From: Microbacteriaceae bacterium
GTDB taxonomy: Bacteria > Actinomycetota > Actinomycetes > Actinomycetales > Microbacteriaceae
Length of the DNA stretch: 61,762 bases
Direction of reading: 5' to 3'
NCBI GenBank assembly: GCA_003852775.1
Contig: RDDZ01000083.1
Coordinates: 1-61,762 of the forward strand
Shown here in pieces: positions 1 through 7,617 of the stretch; within the stretch, counting starts at the first letter, position 1, and every line of letters begins with the position of its first letter. The notes under the pieces are model-generated. The model saw only the letters and a list, made by a program, of their open reading frames with translations. It did no database searches and was not told the origin of the DNA. A program made the translations under genes and the position numbers.

Positions 1-94
1 TTTTTTTTTTTTGTGGTGGTTTGGGTGTTTTTTTTTTTTTTTTTTTTTTTTGTTTTTTTGTTGGGGGGGTGTTTTTTTTTTTTTTTTTTTTTTT
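1..94. other. Homopolymer contig-end artefact
   Basis: The first 94 bases are almost only T runs broken by short G runs, while all following sequence is about 70% GC. This looks like a sequencing or assembly artefact at the contig end and not genomic sequence. Any reading frame through it (poly-Phe or poly-Lys) should be ignored. Confidence 0.9.
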
Positions 95-493
95 CGCGCC
101 GACGGTTCGGGGATGGTCAATGCCCTGGTGTCGCCGAATCCGGTGCAGCACCGCTTCCTGCCGCGCGCACCACGAGGCGATCATCGCGACCTGAACCTGC
201 GTCTGCTGACGAGGTTCCTGATTGGAGGTCCGCGTCTTCGCCCACACCGTGGCCCGATGAACCCCGAACTGACGCGCCAACGCGTTCGCGCTGACTCCGC
301 GCTCGCGGGCCGTTCGGATAGCGTCCACTTCGCTCTCCGTGAGGCGTGTTCGAGGTCGTTTCTTTGGTTCCGCCGACGCGCCGATCAGCGGGTCGTCCTG
401 CTCCGCGGCGAGGGCGGGATCGTCGCCGACGCCTTGATTCCACGCGGAAACCAGCCTCTCGACCCGTGGTCGCCTGTTCCCGTAGTGCTCCAT
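95..493 (-). CDS. Partial helix-turn-helix protein (resolvase-type HTH), 3' end cut by contig edge
   Basis: The minus strand is open from an ATG at 493 (a second in-frame ATG lies at 562) to the artefactual contig end, so the C-terminus is missing. The visible product carries a Hin/resolvase-like helix-turn-helix, with the segment ALARQFGVHRATVWAKTR preceded by RLTESEVDAIRTARERG. A DNA-binding role is inferred from that motif only; no recombinase catalytic domain is visible. I prefer the 493 start because the 562 ATG overlaps the start of the divergent surface-protein gene at 561. No clear Shine-Dalgarno is seen. It could be a regulator or the tail of a truncated recombinase. Confidence 0.5.
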
Positions 494-560
494 AGCGTCC
501 ACACTGGAGAACGTCGAGCGGAAGTAGACGCGTCTCGACCCGTATTGGTACCGTCGGCTC

Positions 561-2018
561 ATGCGCAGATGGTGGAGCAGGCTCGGAGCGGTGGCAGCAG
601 CAGCCGCGCTGGTGGCCGCCGTGTTCGGCCTCTCAGCGGCGCCCGCATCCGCGGTGTCCGGCAACGGGCTCCGCACCATGGACTTCTACGCGTACGCGGA
701 GGCGGGCGAGACGGTCGCCGTGAGCTTCGCCCGTGTGACGAACGTGACCGTCGTCCAGCCCGACGGCACGGAAGTGTTCACCTGCTCGACGCAGCCCTGC
801 ACCTACGCGGGAACGGCGCCGATGAGCGGAGTCTGGCTCGTGCGGTACGTGGAGAGCTCCGACAACCTCTCGGTCTGGTCGGTGACCGTGCGCGACGCGG
901 ACGACGTCCCGATCCCCGGGCGCGTCTGGGCCGAGCAGTACGCGATCAGCAACACGGGCTTCGGCCCGCGCACCTTCACGGCGACGTACCTCTCGGAGTT
1001 CGGCGTCCAGTACCGCTCGCAGTTCACGGGGCACGTCGGCTGGGTGTTCCACATCGCCGCGAGCAACCGCGGAGTGATGTTCAACGACGGATCCTGCCTC
1101 TCCGCCTACCGATCCGTCCCCGAGGCGGGCATGGTCGAGGCGGCCAACCCACCCCTCGCCGCGATGAACGGCGACGACTACACGACGGTCGGGGACTGCG
1201 CCGACAAGGGTCTCGTCCGGTACCGGATCTTCCTGGGCGAGGAGCCCGCGCCCGACATGCCCGCCTCGACGGCCAACTGGGCGGACGGTCGCACCGCGCA
1301 GCAGTGGGTGCTCCCGGAGTATCAGAACCCCACGATCGGCGATCTCGCGTTCTCTCGCGCCGTCGGCGGCCTCGGAGGGACCATCACCGGGACGCTCTCC
1401 GGGCAGTCCGGCACGGTGCGGGTGCTCCTCGACTTCGACGGTGACGGCACGGCCGATCCCGAAGACCGCGCCTTCGACGTCGCCACGGGCGTCGGCGCCT
1501 TCAGCGTGAACTGGGACGGGCTCGACGGACTCGGCGAACCGGTCCCCGCGAGCACCGGTTTCCGTGTCTTCGTCGAGCTGACCGCCGAAGCCGAGATCCA
1601 CTTCCTCGAGAGCGACGTCGAAGGTCGAACCGGCGGCATCCAGGTCACCCGCCTGAACGGTCCGGGGGCGCCGGACTCCCGCCTGTCCTGGAACGACAGC
1701 TACCTCCCCGCCGCACGTGCGACGACGACCTCGCCGCTCTCGGCAGACCGCGTGGACTCCACCGGCGGCGTGCACGCATGGGGTTTCAACGGGAACGGCT
1801 GGGGCAACGGCCGGATCATCGACGACTGGATGTACATCTACCCGAGCGCGAACGCCGAGATCGTCGTCGCGGGCGAGCCCGACACCTCCGGCGGGCCCGC
1901 GCTGGCGCCGACCGGCGCGTCGAGCGGCGGCGTTGCGGCCGCCGTGGCCGGGGCCGTGCTCCTCCTCGGTGCCGTGGTCGTCTCCACTCGGCGCCGGACG
2001 CGCCGGCGTCCCGCCTGA
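561..2018 (+). CDS. Secreted surface protein with LAPTG sortase signal
   Basis: This 485-residue protein has a signal peptide (basic MRRWWSR, hydrophobic alanine-rich core, cleavage probably after APASA near residue 31). The C-terminus has a complete cell-wall sorting signal: LAPTG, a hydrophobic stretch and a basic RRRTRRR tail. LAxTG is the motif used by class E sortases, and such a sortase lies at 6011. The body is beta-rich with an acidic DFDGDGTADPED segment that resembles a calcium-binding loop. The function is unknown; adhesin or surface structural protein is inferred. A fragment of a repeat-type surface protein follows directly. Confidence 0.75.
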   Translation: MRRWWSRLGAVAAAAALVAAVFGLSAAPASAVSGNGLRTMDFYAYAEAGETVAVSFARVTNVTVVQPDGTEVFTCSTQPCTYAGTAPMSGVWLVRYVESSDNLSVWSVTVRDADDVPIPGRVWAEQYAISNTGFGPRTFTATYLSEFGVQYRSQFTGHVGWVFHIAASNRGVMFNDGSCLSAYRSVPEAGMVEAANPPLAAMNGDDYTTVGDCADKGLVRYRIFLGEEPAPDMPASTANWADGRTAQQWVLPEYQNPTIGDLAFSRAVGGLGGTITGTLSGQSGTVRVLLDFDGDGTADPEDRAFDVATGVGAFSVNWDGLDGLGEPVPASTGFRVFVELTAEAEIHFLESDVEGRTGGIQVTRLNGPGAPDSRLSWNDSYLPAARATTTSPLSADRVDSTGGVHAWGFNGNGWGNGRIIDDWMYIYPSANAEIVVAGEPDTSGGPALAPTGASSGGVAAAVAGAVLLLGAVVVSTRRRTRRRPA

Positions 2019-2104
2019 TCTTCGACTCGCGTACATCTCCCGTCCGTCTCCGACTCCCATGTGGGGACCACGTCCCTCCGGATGTGTGCCCGAGCGCCCG
2101 GCCG

Positions 2105-2413
2105 GTCGACTCGGTCGAGTGCACGGCGAGCCACACCGTGACGCAGGCCGACATCGACGACGGATCGGTGGAGAACGAGGCCATCGCGACGGGTGAGACG
2201 CTCACCGGCACCGCCGTCGCCTCGGCCTCGAGCACCGCGACGGTCACCGCGGAGCAGACCCCGCCGCTGCGCCTCGTGAAGTCGGCGAGCCCCAGCACCG
2301 TCGCCGACTACGTGGTGGACCAGGTGATCACGTACTCGTTCGTCGCGACCGACGACGGCAACTCGACGATCGAGGACATCCCGGCGTCCGCGCTCGTCGC
2401 GATGCCGTCGTGA
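2105..2413 (+). pseudogene. Fragment of DUF11/DUF7507-type repeat adhesin
   Basis: The frame holds one recognisable repeat of the kind found in tandem in large actinobacterial surface proteins: a VECTASHTVTQADIDDGSV segment, then an STATVTAEQ strand and LTLVKSASPSTV-like text (here LRLVKSASPSTV). There is no start codon with an RBS, no signal peptide and no anchor, and the frame stops at 2413 after about 100 residues. I read it as the remnant of a deleted surface-protein gene beside the LAPTG protein. Recombination between repeats could have produced it. Confidence 0.6.
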
Positions 2414-2446
2414 TCACGGCGCTCGTGCCGTTCACCTGGCTCTAGG

Positions 2447-2470
2447 CGACCCCCCGCGCGGGGGCGCGGG
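2447..2470. terminator. GC palindrome between convergent genes
   Basis: A perfect 14-base palindrome (five C, GCGC, five G) at 2451-2464 sits between the adhesin fragment and the end of the TPM-domain gene. There is no U-tract. A bidirectional terminator is the likeliest role. Confidence 0.45.
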
Positions 2471-3481
2471 TCACCAGTCCGAGCCGCCGCCCGATCCGGA
2501 GTCGAACCCGCCCCCGCCGTAGTCGCTGCCGCCGCCGGAATCCCAACCGCCGCCGGAATCCCAACCGCCGCCCGAGTCCCACCCGGAGTCGGAGCCGCCG
2601 TTGTAGCCGCCGCCTCCGCCGCCGCCACCACCACCCCAGTTGCCGCTCGCGAGCATCCAGATCACGACGATCACGAGGATGATGAACGGGAGGTAGCGCA
2701 GCCACGAGCCGCCTCCGCCGTTCGAGCCCGAGTTCGAGGCCGCGTACCTCGACTGCCAGCGGCTCTCGTTGTAGCGGCGCGATCCGCTCGGGGAGACCGA
2801 GGCGAGCCCCGCCGCCGCCGGGCCGGATGCCCGTGAGTCGGTGCGCACGCGGTTCATCGCCCGGTTGTCGAGGTAGGTCTCGACGAGCGCGTCGGCGCCC
2901 TCGATGAGGCCCGACACGAGGTCGCCGGCCTTGAATTTCGGCACCATCTCGGCCGCGACGACCGCGTTGATGTCCTCGCCGTTGAGGTAGGTCGAGATGC
3001 CGTTGCCGGCCTGCACCTGCACGCGCCGCGGCTGGCGCACGAGCAGGATGTAGATGCCGTTGTCCTTCGCGGCGTCGCCGACGCCGAGCTCATGGGCGCG
3101 CTTACGCGCGTAGTATTCGACGTTCTGCGTGATCGTGTTGACCGTCTCGACCACGATCACGACGTCGTGCTTCTTCTTGAGACCCCGCAGGTGGGCGCCG
3201 ACCGCCTGCTGCTGGTCGTAGGTGAGCATGTCGGCCGTGTCGACGACGTTGTCGTTCGCCTGACGCACCTCGGGGGAGTCGACGACGATCATCGCGGGGT
3301 CGTCGGCGCGGAACGTGGACCGGCAGAAGGTGCAGGTCCAGAGACCGTTCGTGTCCTGGATGAGTTCGGTCGAGCCGCAGTTCACGCAGCGCTGGCCGGC
3401 GAGCGACGGGTCACGTCCGTCGTCGATCGGCTCGCGGTCCTCGGGGCCCTCGGCGGGGGTGGTGGTGTCCTCGGGAGTCAC
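2471..3481 (-). CDS. Zinc-ribbon and TPM-domain membrane protein
   Basis: The 336-residue product begins with a zinc ribbon (CVNCGS near residue 33 and CTFC about 17 residues later). A TPM domain follows (about 65-200), with the typical run on VVETVNT and DNGIYILLVRQPRRV. One transmembrane helix (about 265-285) and a glycine-, serine- and aspartate-rich tail ending DW come last. TPM proteins are linked to membrane protein assembly or phosphatase-like activity; the bacterial function is unsettled. The GTG start is fixed by a TAGCCT box six bases upstream. The low-complexity tail is typical for this family. Confidence 0.8.
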   Translation of the reverse strand: MTPEDTTTPAEGPEDREPIDDGRDPSLAGQRCVNCGSTELIQDTNGLWTCTFCRSTFRADDPAMIVVDSPEVRQANDNVVDTADMLTYDQQQAVGAHLRGLKKKHDVVIVVETVNTITQNVEYYARKRAHELGVGDAAKDNGIYILLVRQPRRVQVQAGNGISTYLNGEDINAVVAAEMVPKFKAGDLVSGLIEGADALVETYLDNRAMNRVRTDSRASGPAAAGLASVSPSGSRRYNESRWQSRYAASNSGSNGGGGSWLRYLPFIILVIVVIWMLASGNWGGGGGGGGGGYNGGSDSGWDSGGGWDSGGGWDSGGGSDYGGGGFDSGSGGGSDW

Positions 3482-3493
3482 GCGGGAAGGCTA
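3482..3493 (-). promoter_or_regulatory. Leaderless promoter of TPM-domain gene
   Basis: On the minus strand TAGCCT is followed by six bases and then the GTG start, which puts the likely transcription start at the start codon. Confidence 0.55.
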
Positions 3494-3498
3494 CCGGC

Positions 3499-4071
3499 TC
3501 AGAACTCGTCCTCGTCGTCGTCGGCGACGTCGATCGCGCCGACATCCGCGAGGTCCTCGATCCAGAGGTCCTCGTCGGCGCGCAGTGTCTGCCAGGCGGC
3601 GTACGCGACGCCCGCCACGGCGACGACGCCGAGCCCGATGAGGATGAAGGTGCCCGGGCCGGGGCCCTTCTTGGGGGCGGGCGCGATCTTGACGACCTTG
3701 CCTCCCGTGCGAGCCGCCGAGCGGACGACGTCGCGCACACGCGGGTCGCGGACGGCCTCGATGACGGCGATCGCGGAGCCGACGGCGCCCGAGAGCGCGG
3801 GCAGCACATCCGACACGACGCGCTCCTTCACGGCGGAGCCCGCGGACTTCGCGCCCGCGATGCCCGTGGCGACGGCCGGCTGCACGTGGTCGGTGTAGAC
3901 GCTCGTCACCCGGGGGGCGACCTCCTCGCGGGCGAGCGCGTTGGCCTGCCGCGTCGCCTCGCGCAGCACGCGCGTGGCGTGGTCGAGAGCCTCGCGCTGC
4001 TCCTCCCAGAGCTCGTCGGCCGAGCGCTTGAGCTTACGCAGCTCCTTCTGACGCTTGCGGGACAGTGCCAT
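3499..4071 (-). CDS. Small membrane protein with coiled N-terminus
   Basis: The 190-residue protein has a charged helical N-terminus (MALSRKRQKELRKLKRSAD), an alanine-rich amphipathic middle, one transmembrane helix (about 142-163, TFILIGLGVVAVAGVAYA) and an acidic tail ending DDDEDEF. I chose the ATG at 4071 because GGAGG lies five bases upstream on the minus strand; the longer frame reaches back into the opposite-strand cyclophilin gene. No catalytic motif is seen. The family is not recognised beyond similarity to small actinobacterial helical membrane proteins. It is co-directional with the TPM gene, 17 bases downstream. Confidence 0.65.
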   Translation of the reverse strand: MALSRKRQKELRKLKRSADELWEEQREALDHATRVLREATRQANALAREEVAPRVTSVYTDHVQPAVATGIAGAKSAGSAVKERVVSDVLPALSGAVGSAIAVIEAVRDPRVRDVVRSAARTGGKVVKIAPAPKKGPGPGTFILIGLGVVAVAGVAYAAWQTLRADEDLWIEDLADVGAIDVADDDEDEF

Positions 4072-4126
4072 GACGACCTCCGATTGCGGCTGAGCGTCCT
4101 CCCATCCTGCCATGGGGGTCCTGTGA

Positions 4127-4138
4127 AACAATGGCCGA
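4127..4138 (+). promoter_or_regulatory. Probable leaderless promoter of ppiA
   Basis: AACAAT is followed by six bases and the ATG. The box is weaker than the TAGNCT type seen elsewhere in the window. Confidence 0.4.
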
Positions 4139-4678
4139 ATGCCCCTTCCCACCGCTGTCGCGACCATCCACACCACCCTCGGCGACATCAAGGTCAACCT
4201 GTTCGGCAACCACGCCCCCATCACCGTGGAGAACTTCATCGGGCTCGCGACGGGCACGAAGGAGTGGCGCCACCCGGGCACGGGCGAGGTGTCGACGAAG
4301 CCGCTCTACGACGGCGTCATCTTCCACCGCATCATCAAGGACTTCATGCTGCAGGGCGGCGACCCGCTCGGGCAGGGCATCGGCGGCCCCGGCTACCAGT
4401 TCGACGACGAAATCCACCCCGAGCTCGTCTTCGACCAGCCCTACCTGCTCGCCATGGCGAACGCCGGCATCCAGATGGGTCGCGGCACCAACGGCTCGCA
4501 GTTCTTCATCACGACGGTCCCGACGCCGTGGCTCAACCGCAAGCACACGATCTTCGGCGAGGTCGCCGACGAGGAGTCGAAGCGCGTCGTCGACGCCATC
4601 GAGCAGGTCCCGACCGACGGTCGCGATAAGCCGCTCGAGGACGTCGTCATCACGGGCATCGACGTCGAGAGCCGGTGA
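4139..4678 (+). CDS. ppiA: Cyclophilin-type peptidyl-prolyl cis-trans isomerase
   Basis: At 179 residues this is a single cyclophilin domain with no signal peptide, so it acts in the cytoplasm on proline peptide bonds. The catalytic core is intact: [15 protein letters not shown] (about 61-75), then NGSQFFIT (about 119-126) and [12 protein letters not shown] (about 132-143). Length and motifs match actinobacterial PpiA, which lies near the replication origin close to crgA and pknB, as here. Its stop overlaps the start of the rhomboid gene (GTGA), so the two are probably cotranscribed and translationally coupled. Confidence 0.93.
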   Translation: MPLPTAVATIHTTLGDIKVNLFGNHAPITVENFIGLATGTKEWRHPGTGEVSTKPLYDGVIFHRIIKDFMLQGGDPLGQGIGGPGYQFDDEIHPELVFDQPYLLAMANAGIQMGRGTNGSQFFITTVPTPWLNRKHTIFGEVADEESKRVVDAIEQVPTDGRDKPLEDVVITGIDVESR

Positions 4679-5616
4679 ACTCTCCCCGTTTCGGTGAGCA
4701 GGTCGAGGAGGATCCCTCCGTCTGCTACCGCCACCCCGATCGCCAGAGCTGGGTGCTCTGTCAGCGCTGCGGCCGGACCATCTGCCCCGAGTGCCAGATC
4801 CAGGCGCCGGTCGGTGTGCAGTGCCCCGAGTGCGTGCGCGAGGCGAACGGCTCCGCGCCGTGGACGCCGTCCGTCACGAAGCCCGTGAAGCAGCGCGCGG
4901 CCGCACGCCGGGCGCCCGCCGCCTCCGCCGCGACTCCGAGCAACGGGTTCTCCGGATGGGTGACGGGCCTGCTGCGCCCGGGCGGTGAGTCCCCGCCGCT
5001 CAGCTGGATCTTCGCCGGGTCGGCGATCGCCCTGTGGATCGTGAGCCTGTTCACGAACAATCTGCCGTTCATCTGGCTCGTGGCGGCTCCCGACGCCGCC
5101 TGGCAGCTGTGGCGCTTCGTCACGTTCCCGTTCACGTACCCGGCGGCGCTCAGCCTCTCGGGGATCCTGTTCTTCGCGCTCGCGCTGTTCTTCTGGTTGC
5201 TGTTCGCGCCGTCGGTCGAGCGCAACTTCGGGCGCACGCGGTTCCTCACGGTGTTCTTCGCGGCATCCGTGTTCGGCGCGTCGGCGCAGCTCATCTTCGG
5301 CGGCATCGCCTACGGTCTCGCCGCCGGGCTCTTCGGTCTGCTCGGCTCGTACGCCGTGCTCATGTGGTCGTATCCCCCGGCGCGCACGCAGATCCTCGTG
5401 GTGCTCGCGATCAACCTCGCGATCAACCTCGCGCTCGGCGGCGGCACCATCCCGCTCATCTTCGGCGGGCTGCTCGCCGGCGCGGGGGCGACCTACCTGC
5501 TCCAGTTCTACGAGGACCGGCCGCGGTCGAAGCCGACGACCCCGTACCTCATCATCGGCGGGGCGGTCGTGGCGCTCGCTCTCGTCGCGGTGGCCGTGAA
5601 CGTCGCGACGTTCTGA
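4675..5616 (+). CDS. Rhomboid-family membrane protein, catalytically dead
   Basis: The 313-residue protein starts with a cysteine-rich zinc-binding segment (pairs CxxC at 29-32, 37-40 and 50-53), a linker, and then a rhomboid-type membrane domain with about six helices. The family landmark [10 protein letters not shown] is present at about 181-190. The GxSG protease motif of helix 4 is replaced by GLAAG (Ala217 where Ser belongs), and the helix 6 histidine before GGLLAG is Ile262. The helix 2 histidines are also absent. It should not be a protease; a pseudoprotease or substrate-binding role is inferred. It overlaps ppiA by four bases. Confidence 0.85.
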   Translation: MNSPRFGEQVEEDPSVCYRHPDRQSWVLCQRCGRTICPECQIQAPVGVQCPECVREANGSAPWTPSVTKPVKQRAAARRAPAASAATPSNGFSGWVTGLLRPGGESPPLSWIFAGSAIALWIVSLFTNNLPFIWLVAAPDAAWQLWRFVTFPFTYPAALSLSGILFFALALFFWLLFAPSVERNFGRTRFLTVFFAASVFGASAQLIFGGIAYGLAAGLFGLLGSYAVLMWSYPPARTQILVVLAINLAINLALGGGTIPLIFGGLLAGAGATYLLQFYEDRPRSKPTTPYLIIGGAVVALALVAVAVNVATF

Positions 5617-5642
5617 ATTACCTGAGGAATCTCCCCACAGGC

Positions 5643-5676
5643 CCATCCACAGTGTGGATGGAATTACACGCGTGTA
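5643..5676. promoter_or_regulatory. Two adjacent perfect palindromes between rhomboid and crgA
   Basis: CCATCCACA-G-TGTGGATGG (5643-5661) is a perfect inverted repeat. Four bases on, TACACGCGTGTA (5665-5676) is a perfect 12-base palindrome. Each arm of the first resembles a DnaA-box (TTATCCACA-like). The site lies between convergent genes, so it may be a terminator, a protein-binding site or a DnaA titration site. Confidence 0.4.
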
Positions 5677-5696
5677 TTTCTTGGGATGAGCGCGGC

Positions 5697-5939
5697 TCAG
5701 CGCCAGCGCGTGGTCATCAGGAAGCCGATGAACATGATGCCGAAGCCGACGAGGATGTTGCCGGCGCCGAGGGCGGGGATCGGCCAGGAGTTCTGGCTCA
5801 CGTAGTAGACGATGATCCAGGCGAGGCCCACGAGCATGAAGCCGAACATCACCGGCTTGAACCAGACCGGGTTCGGGGCGTCCTCGCCCTTCACGGTCTC
5901 CTGGGCGGCCGGCTTGGTGCGGGTCTTGGGTCGGGCCAT
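5697..5939 (-). CDS. crgA: Cell division protein CrgA
   Basis: The 80-residue protein has a short basic cytoplasmic N-terminus (MARPKTRTKP) and two transmembrane helices separated by a short loop with WPIPALGAGN, ending in TTRWR. This is the standard CrgA layout. CrgA in Actinomycetota binds FtsZ and septal PBPs and influences septum formation. The ATG at 5939 gives the family's usual length; an upstream in-frame start would add 19 unlikely residues. Its place beside sortase, trpG and the pknA/pknB operon matches the conserved order. Confidence 0.9.
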   Translation of the reverse strand: MARPKTRTKPAAQETVKGEDAPNPVWFKPVMFGFMLVGLAWIIVYYVSQNSWPIPALGAGNILVGFGIMFIGFLMTTRWR

Positions 5940-5998
5940 GCGGGAAATCATAGCCTGGCGCCCCTGGGAGCCCGAAGCCCGGCCCCAGCGGATCACCC

Positions 5999-6010
5999 TA
6001 CAATCGTCCT
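5999..6010 (+). promoter_or_regulatory. Leaderless promoter of sortase gene
   Basis: TACAAT is followed by six bases and then the ATG at 6011. Confidence 0.6.
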
Positions 6011-6790
6011 ATGCCCGGCCGACGTGTACTGCGCCCCCGGCGCCGTGTGTCGGTCGTCGGGGTCATCGGCGAGCTCCTCATCACCGGTGGAGTCGTCGTG
6101 CTGCTCTTCATCGCCTGGCAGCTCTGGTTCTACGACGGCATCGTCGGGGGCGAGCTCAAGGAGCAGGCCACCCAGCAGGCCCAGGAGTGGAACGAGCACG
6201 CCGCGGCGAATCCCACGACGACGCCCGGCGACCCGAACGAGCCCTCCACCGAGGAGCCGCCCGTTCAGGCGGTGCCCGCCGCCGCGGAGCAGTTCGGCAT
6301 GCTCATCGTGCCGCGCTGGGGCGCCGACTACTACCGCCCGATCGCCGAGGGCGTCGGCGTGAGCGCCGTGCTCAACAAGGGGCTGCTCGGCCACTACCCC
6401 ACCACCCAGATGCCGGGCGAGCTCGGCAACTTCGCGCTCGCGGCGCACCGCACGACGAAGGGCGGATCGCTGCACCACATCCACGAGCTGCAGCTCGGCG
6501 ACAACATCTACGTCGAGACGGCCGCCGGATGGTACCGCTACAGCTTCCGCAACCTCGAGTACGTGCGCCCCACGGGCGTCGGCGTGCTCGACCCCGTGCC
6601 GCAGGACCCGACCGCGATCCCCGGGGAGCGCTACATCACCCTCACGAGCTGCAACCCCATCATCAGCTCGATCGAGCGGATCATCGCGTACGGCGTGTAC
6701 GACGGCTTCTTCCCGCGCGACACGTCGAAGCCCGCGAACGGCGCACCCGAGGAGATCGCGGCGACCGTGATGGGAACGGTGGACAGCTGA
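6011..6790 (+). CDS. Class E sortase
   Basis: The 259-residue transpeptidase has a basic N-terminus, one signal-anchor helix (about 15-38), a proline-rich stalk and a sortase domain. The catalytic triad is visible: His146 in ALAAHRTT, Cys214 in TLTSCNP and Arg223 in SSIERI. The TLTSCNP context and the position next to trpG/pknB mark it as class E, which cleaves LAxTG signals and links proteins to peptidoglycan. Likely clients in this window end at 2018 (LAPTG), 24186 (LAETG) and 40753 (LALTG). It heads a run with the small membrane protein and trpG. Confidence 0.92.
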   Translation: MPGRRVLRPRRRVSVVGVIGELLITGGVVVLLFIAWQLWFYDGIVGGELKEQATQQAQEWNEHAAANPTTTPGDPNEPSTEEPPVQAVPAAAEQFGMLIVPRWGADYYRPIAEGVGVSAVLNKGLLGHYPTTQMPGELGNFALAAHRTTKGGSLHHIHELQLGDNIYVETAAGWYRYSFRNLEYVRPTGVGVLDPVPQDPTAIPGERYITLTSCNPIISSIERIIAYGVYDGFFPRDTSKPANGAPEEIAATVMGTVDS

Positions 6791-6948
6791 TGTACGGGGC
6801 GTTGTGGCGCGTGCTGCCCGGACCCTGGTGGGTGCGGGTGCTCATCCTCCTCGTGCTGGCGGCCGCGGTGCTCGCCGCCCTCGTATTCTGGGTGTTCCCC
6901 TGGGTGGACCAGTTCATCAGCCTGCAGGAAGTGACGGTGGACGAATGA
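6790..6948 (+). CDS. Small single-pass membrane protein
   Basis: A 52-residue product with a short N-terminus (MYGALWRVLPGPWWVR), one hydrophobic helix rich in Leu, Val and Ala, and an acidic tail. Its ATG overlaps the sortase stop by one base (TGATG) and its stop overlaps the trpG start (ATGA), which argues for a real translationally coupled gene. Function unknown; it may assist the sortase. Confidence 0.65.
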   Translation: MYGALWRVLPGPWWVRVLILLVLAAAVLAALVFWVFPWVDQFISLQEVTVDE

Positions 6949-7583
6949 CGCGCGTGCTCGTCGTCGACAACTACGACAGCTTCGTCTACACGCTCGCCGG
7001 GTATCTCGTGCAGCTGGGCGCCGAGATCGAGGTCGTGCGCAACGACGCCTTCCCCGCCGAGGAGGCGGCGGAGCGCATCGCCGAGTTCGATGCGGTGCTC
7101 CTCTCCCCCGGCCCGGGCAACCCGGCCGCCGCGGGCGTCTCGATCCCCGTCGTGCGCGCCGCGCTCGAGACCGGCACGCCGTTGCTCGGCGTGTGCCTCG
7201 GCCACCAGGCCATCGCGGAGGCGCTCGGCGCGACGGTGACGCACGCCGAGGAGCTCATGCACGGCAAGACCTCGCTCATCACCCACGACGACTCGCCGTT
7301 CTTCGACGGCGTGCCCCAGCCGTTCCGCGCGACCCGCTACCACTCGCTCGCCGTCGTCGACTCGACGGTGCCCGACGAGCTCGAGGTGACCGCGCGCACG
7401 GACGGCGGCATCATCATGGCGCTCCGCCACCGCGAGGCGCCGGTCTACGGCGTGCAGTTCCACCCGGAGTCGGTGCTCACCGAGGGCGGCTACCGCATGC
7501 TCGGCAACTGGCTCGCCGCATCCGGGATGCCGGAGGCCGTCGAGCGCGCCGCGGGGCTCAGCCCCCTCGTCAAGCTCGCCTGA
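6945..7583 (+). CDS. trpG: Anthranilate/aminodeoxychorismate synthase glutamine amidotransferase
   Basis: The 212-residue class I glutamine amidotransferase has the nucleophile in GVCLGHQAI (Cys79) and the partner residues in FHPESVLTE near 175-183. The N-terminal VVDNYDSFVYTLAGYL is characteristic of TrpG/PabA. It supplies ammonia from glutamine to a chorismate-using synthase (tryptophan or folate branch); no synthase partner is nearby, so it may serve both. The ATG at 6945 overlaps the previous stop. The neighbourhood (crgA, pknB operon) matches the trpG locus of Mycobacterium. Confidence 0.92.
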   Translation: MTRVLVVDNYDSFVYTLAGYLVQLGAEIEVVRNDAFPAEEAAERIAEFDAVLLSPGPGNPAAAGVSIPVVRAALETGTPLLGVCLGHQAIAEALGATVTHAEELMHGKTSLITHDDSPFFDGVPQPFRATRYHSLAVVDSTVPDELEVTARTDGGIIMALRHREAPVYGVQFHPESVLTEGGYRMLGNWLAASGMPEAVERAAGLSPLVKLA

Positions 7584-7610
7584 CGCCCCGCATCCGTGTA
7601 GCCGGGGGCG
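7584..7610. terminator. Weak hairpin between trpG and pknB
   Basis: CGCCCC (7584-7589) pairs with GGGGCG (7605-7610) in the 34-base gap between convergent genes. No T-tract; a modest bidirectional terminator at best. Confidence 0.3.
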
Positions 7611-7617
7611 CGGTGCG

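Noticed and set aside
1-94. Biological homopolymer tract
   Set aside because: Poly-T/poly-G composition at a contig edge is best explained as artefact.
11-1444. 477-codon frame from the contig start
   Set aside because: It begins in the poly-T artefact and continues as an arginine-rich shadow of the LAPTG gene; no domain.
4072-4281. N-terminal extension of the gene ending at 3499
   Set aside because: It is antisense to ppiA, and a good ribosome site sits before ATG 4071.
5643-5676. Replication origin
   Set aside because: Only two DnaA-box-like arms and no AT-rich unwinding region; dnaA and gyrB are not in the window.
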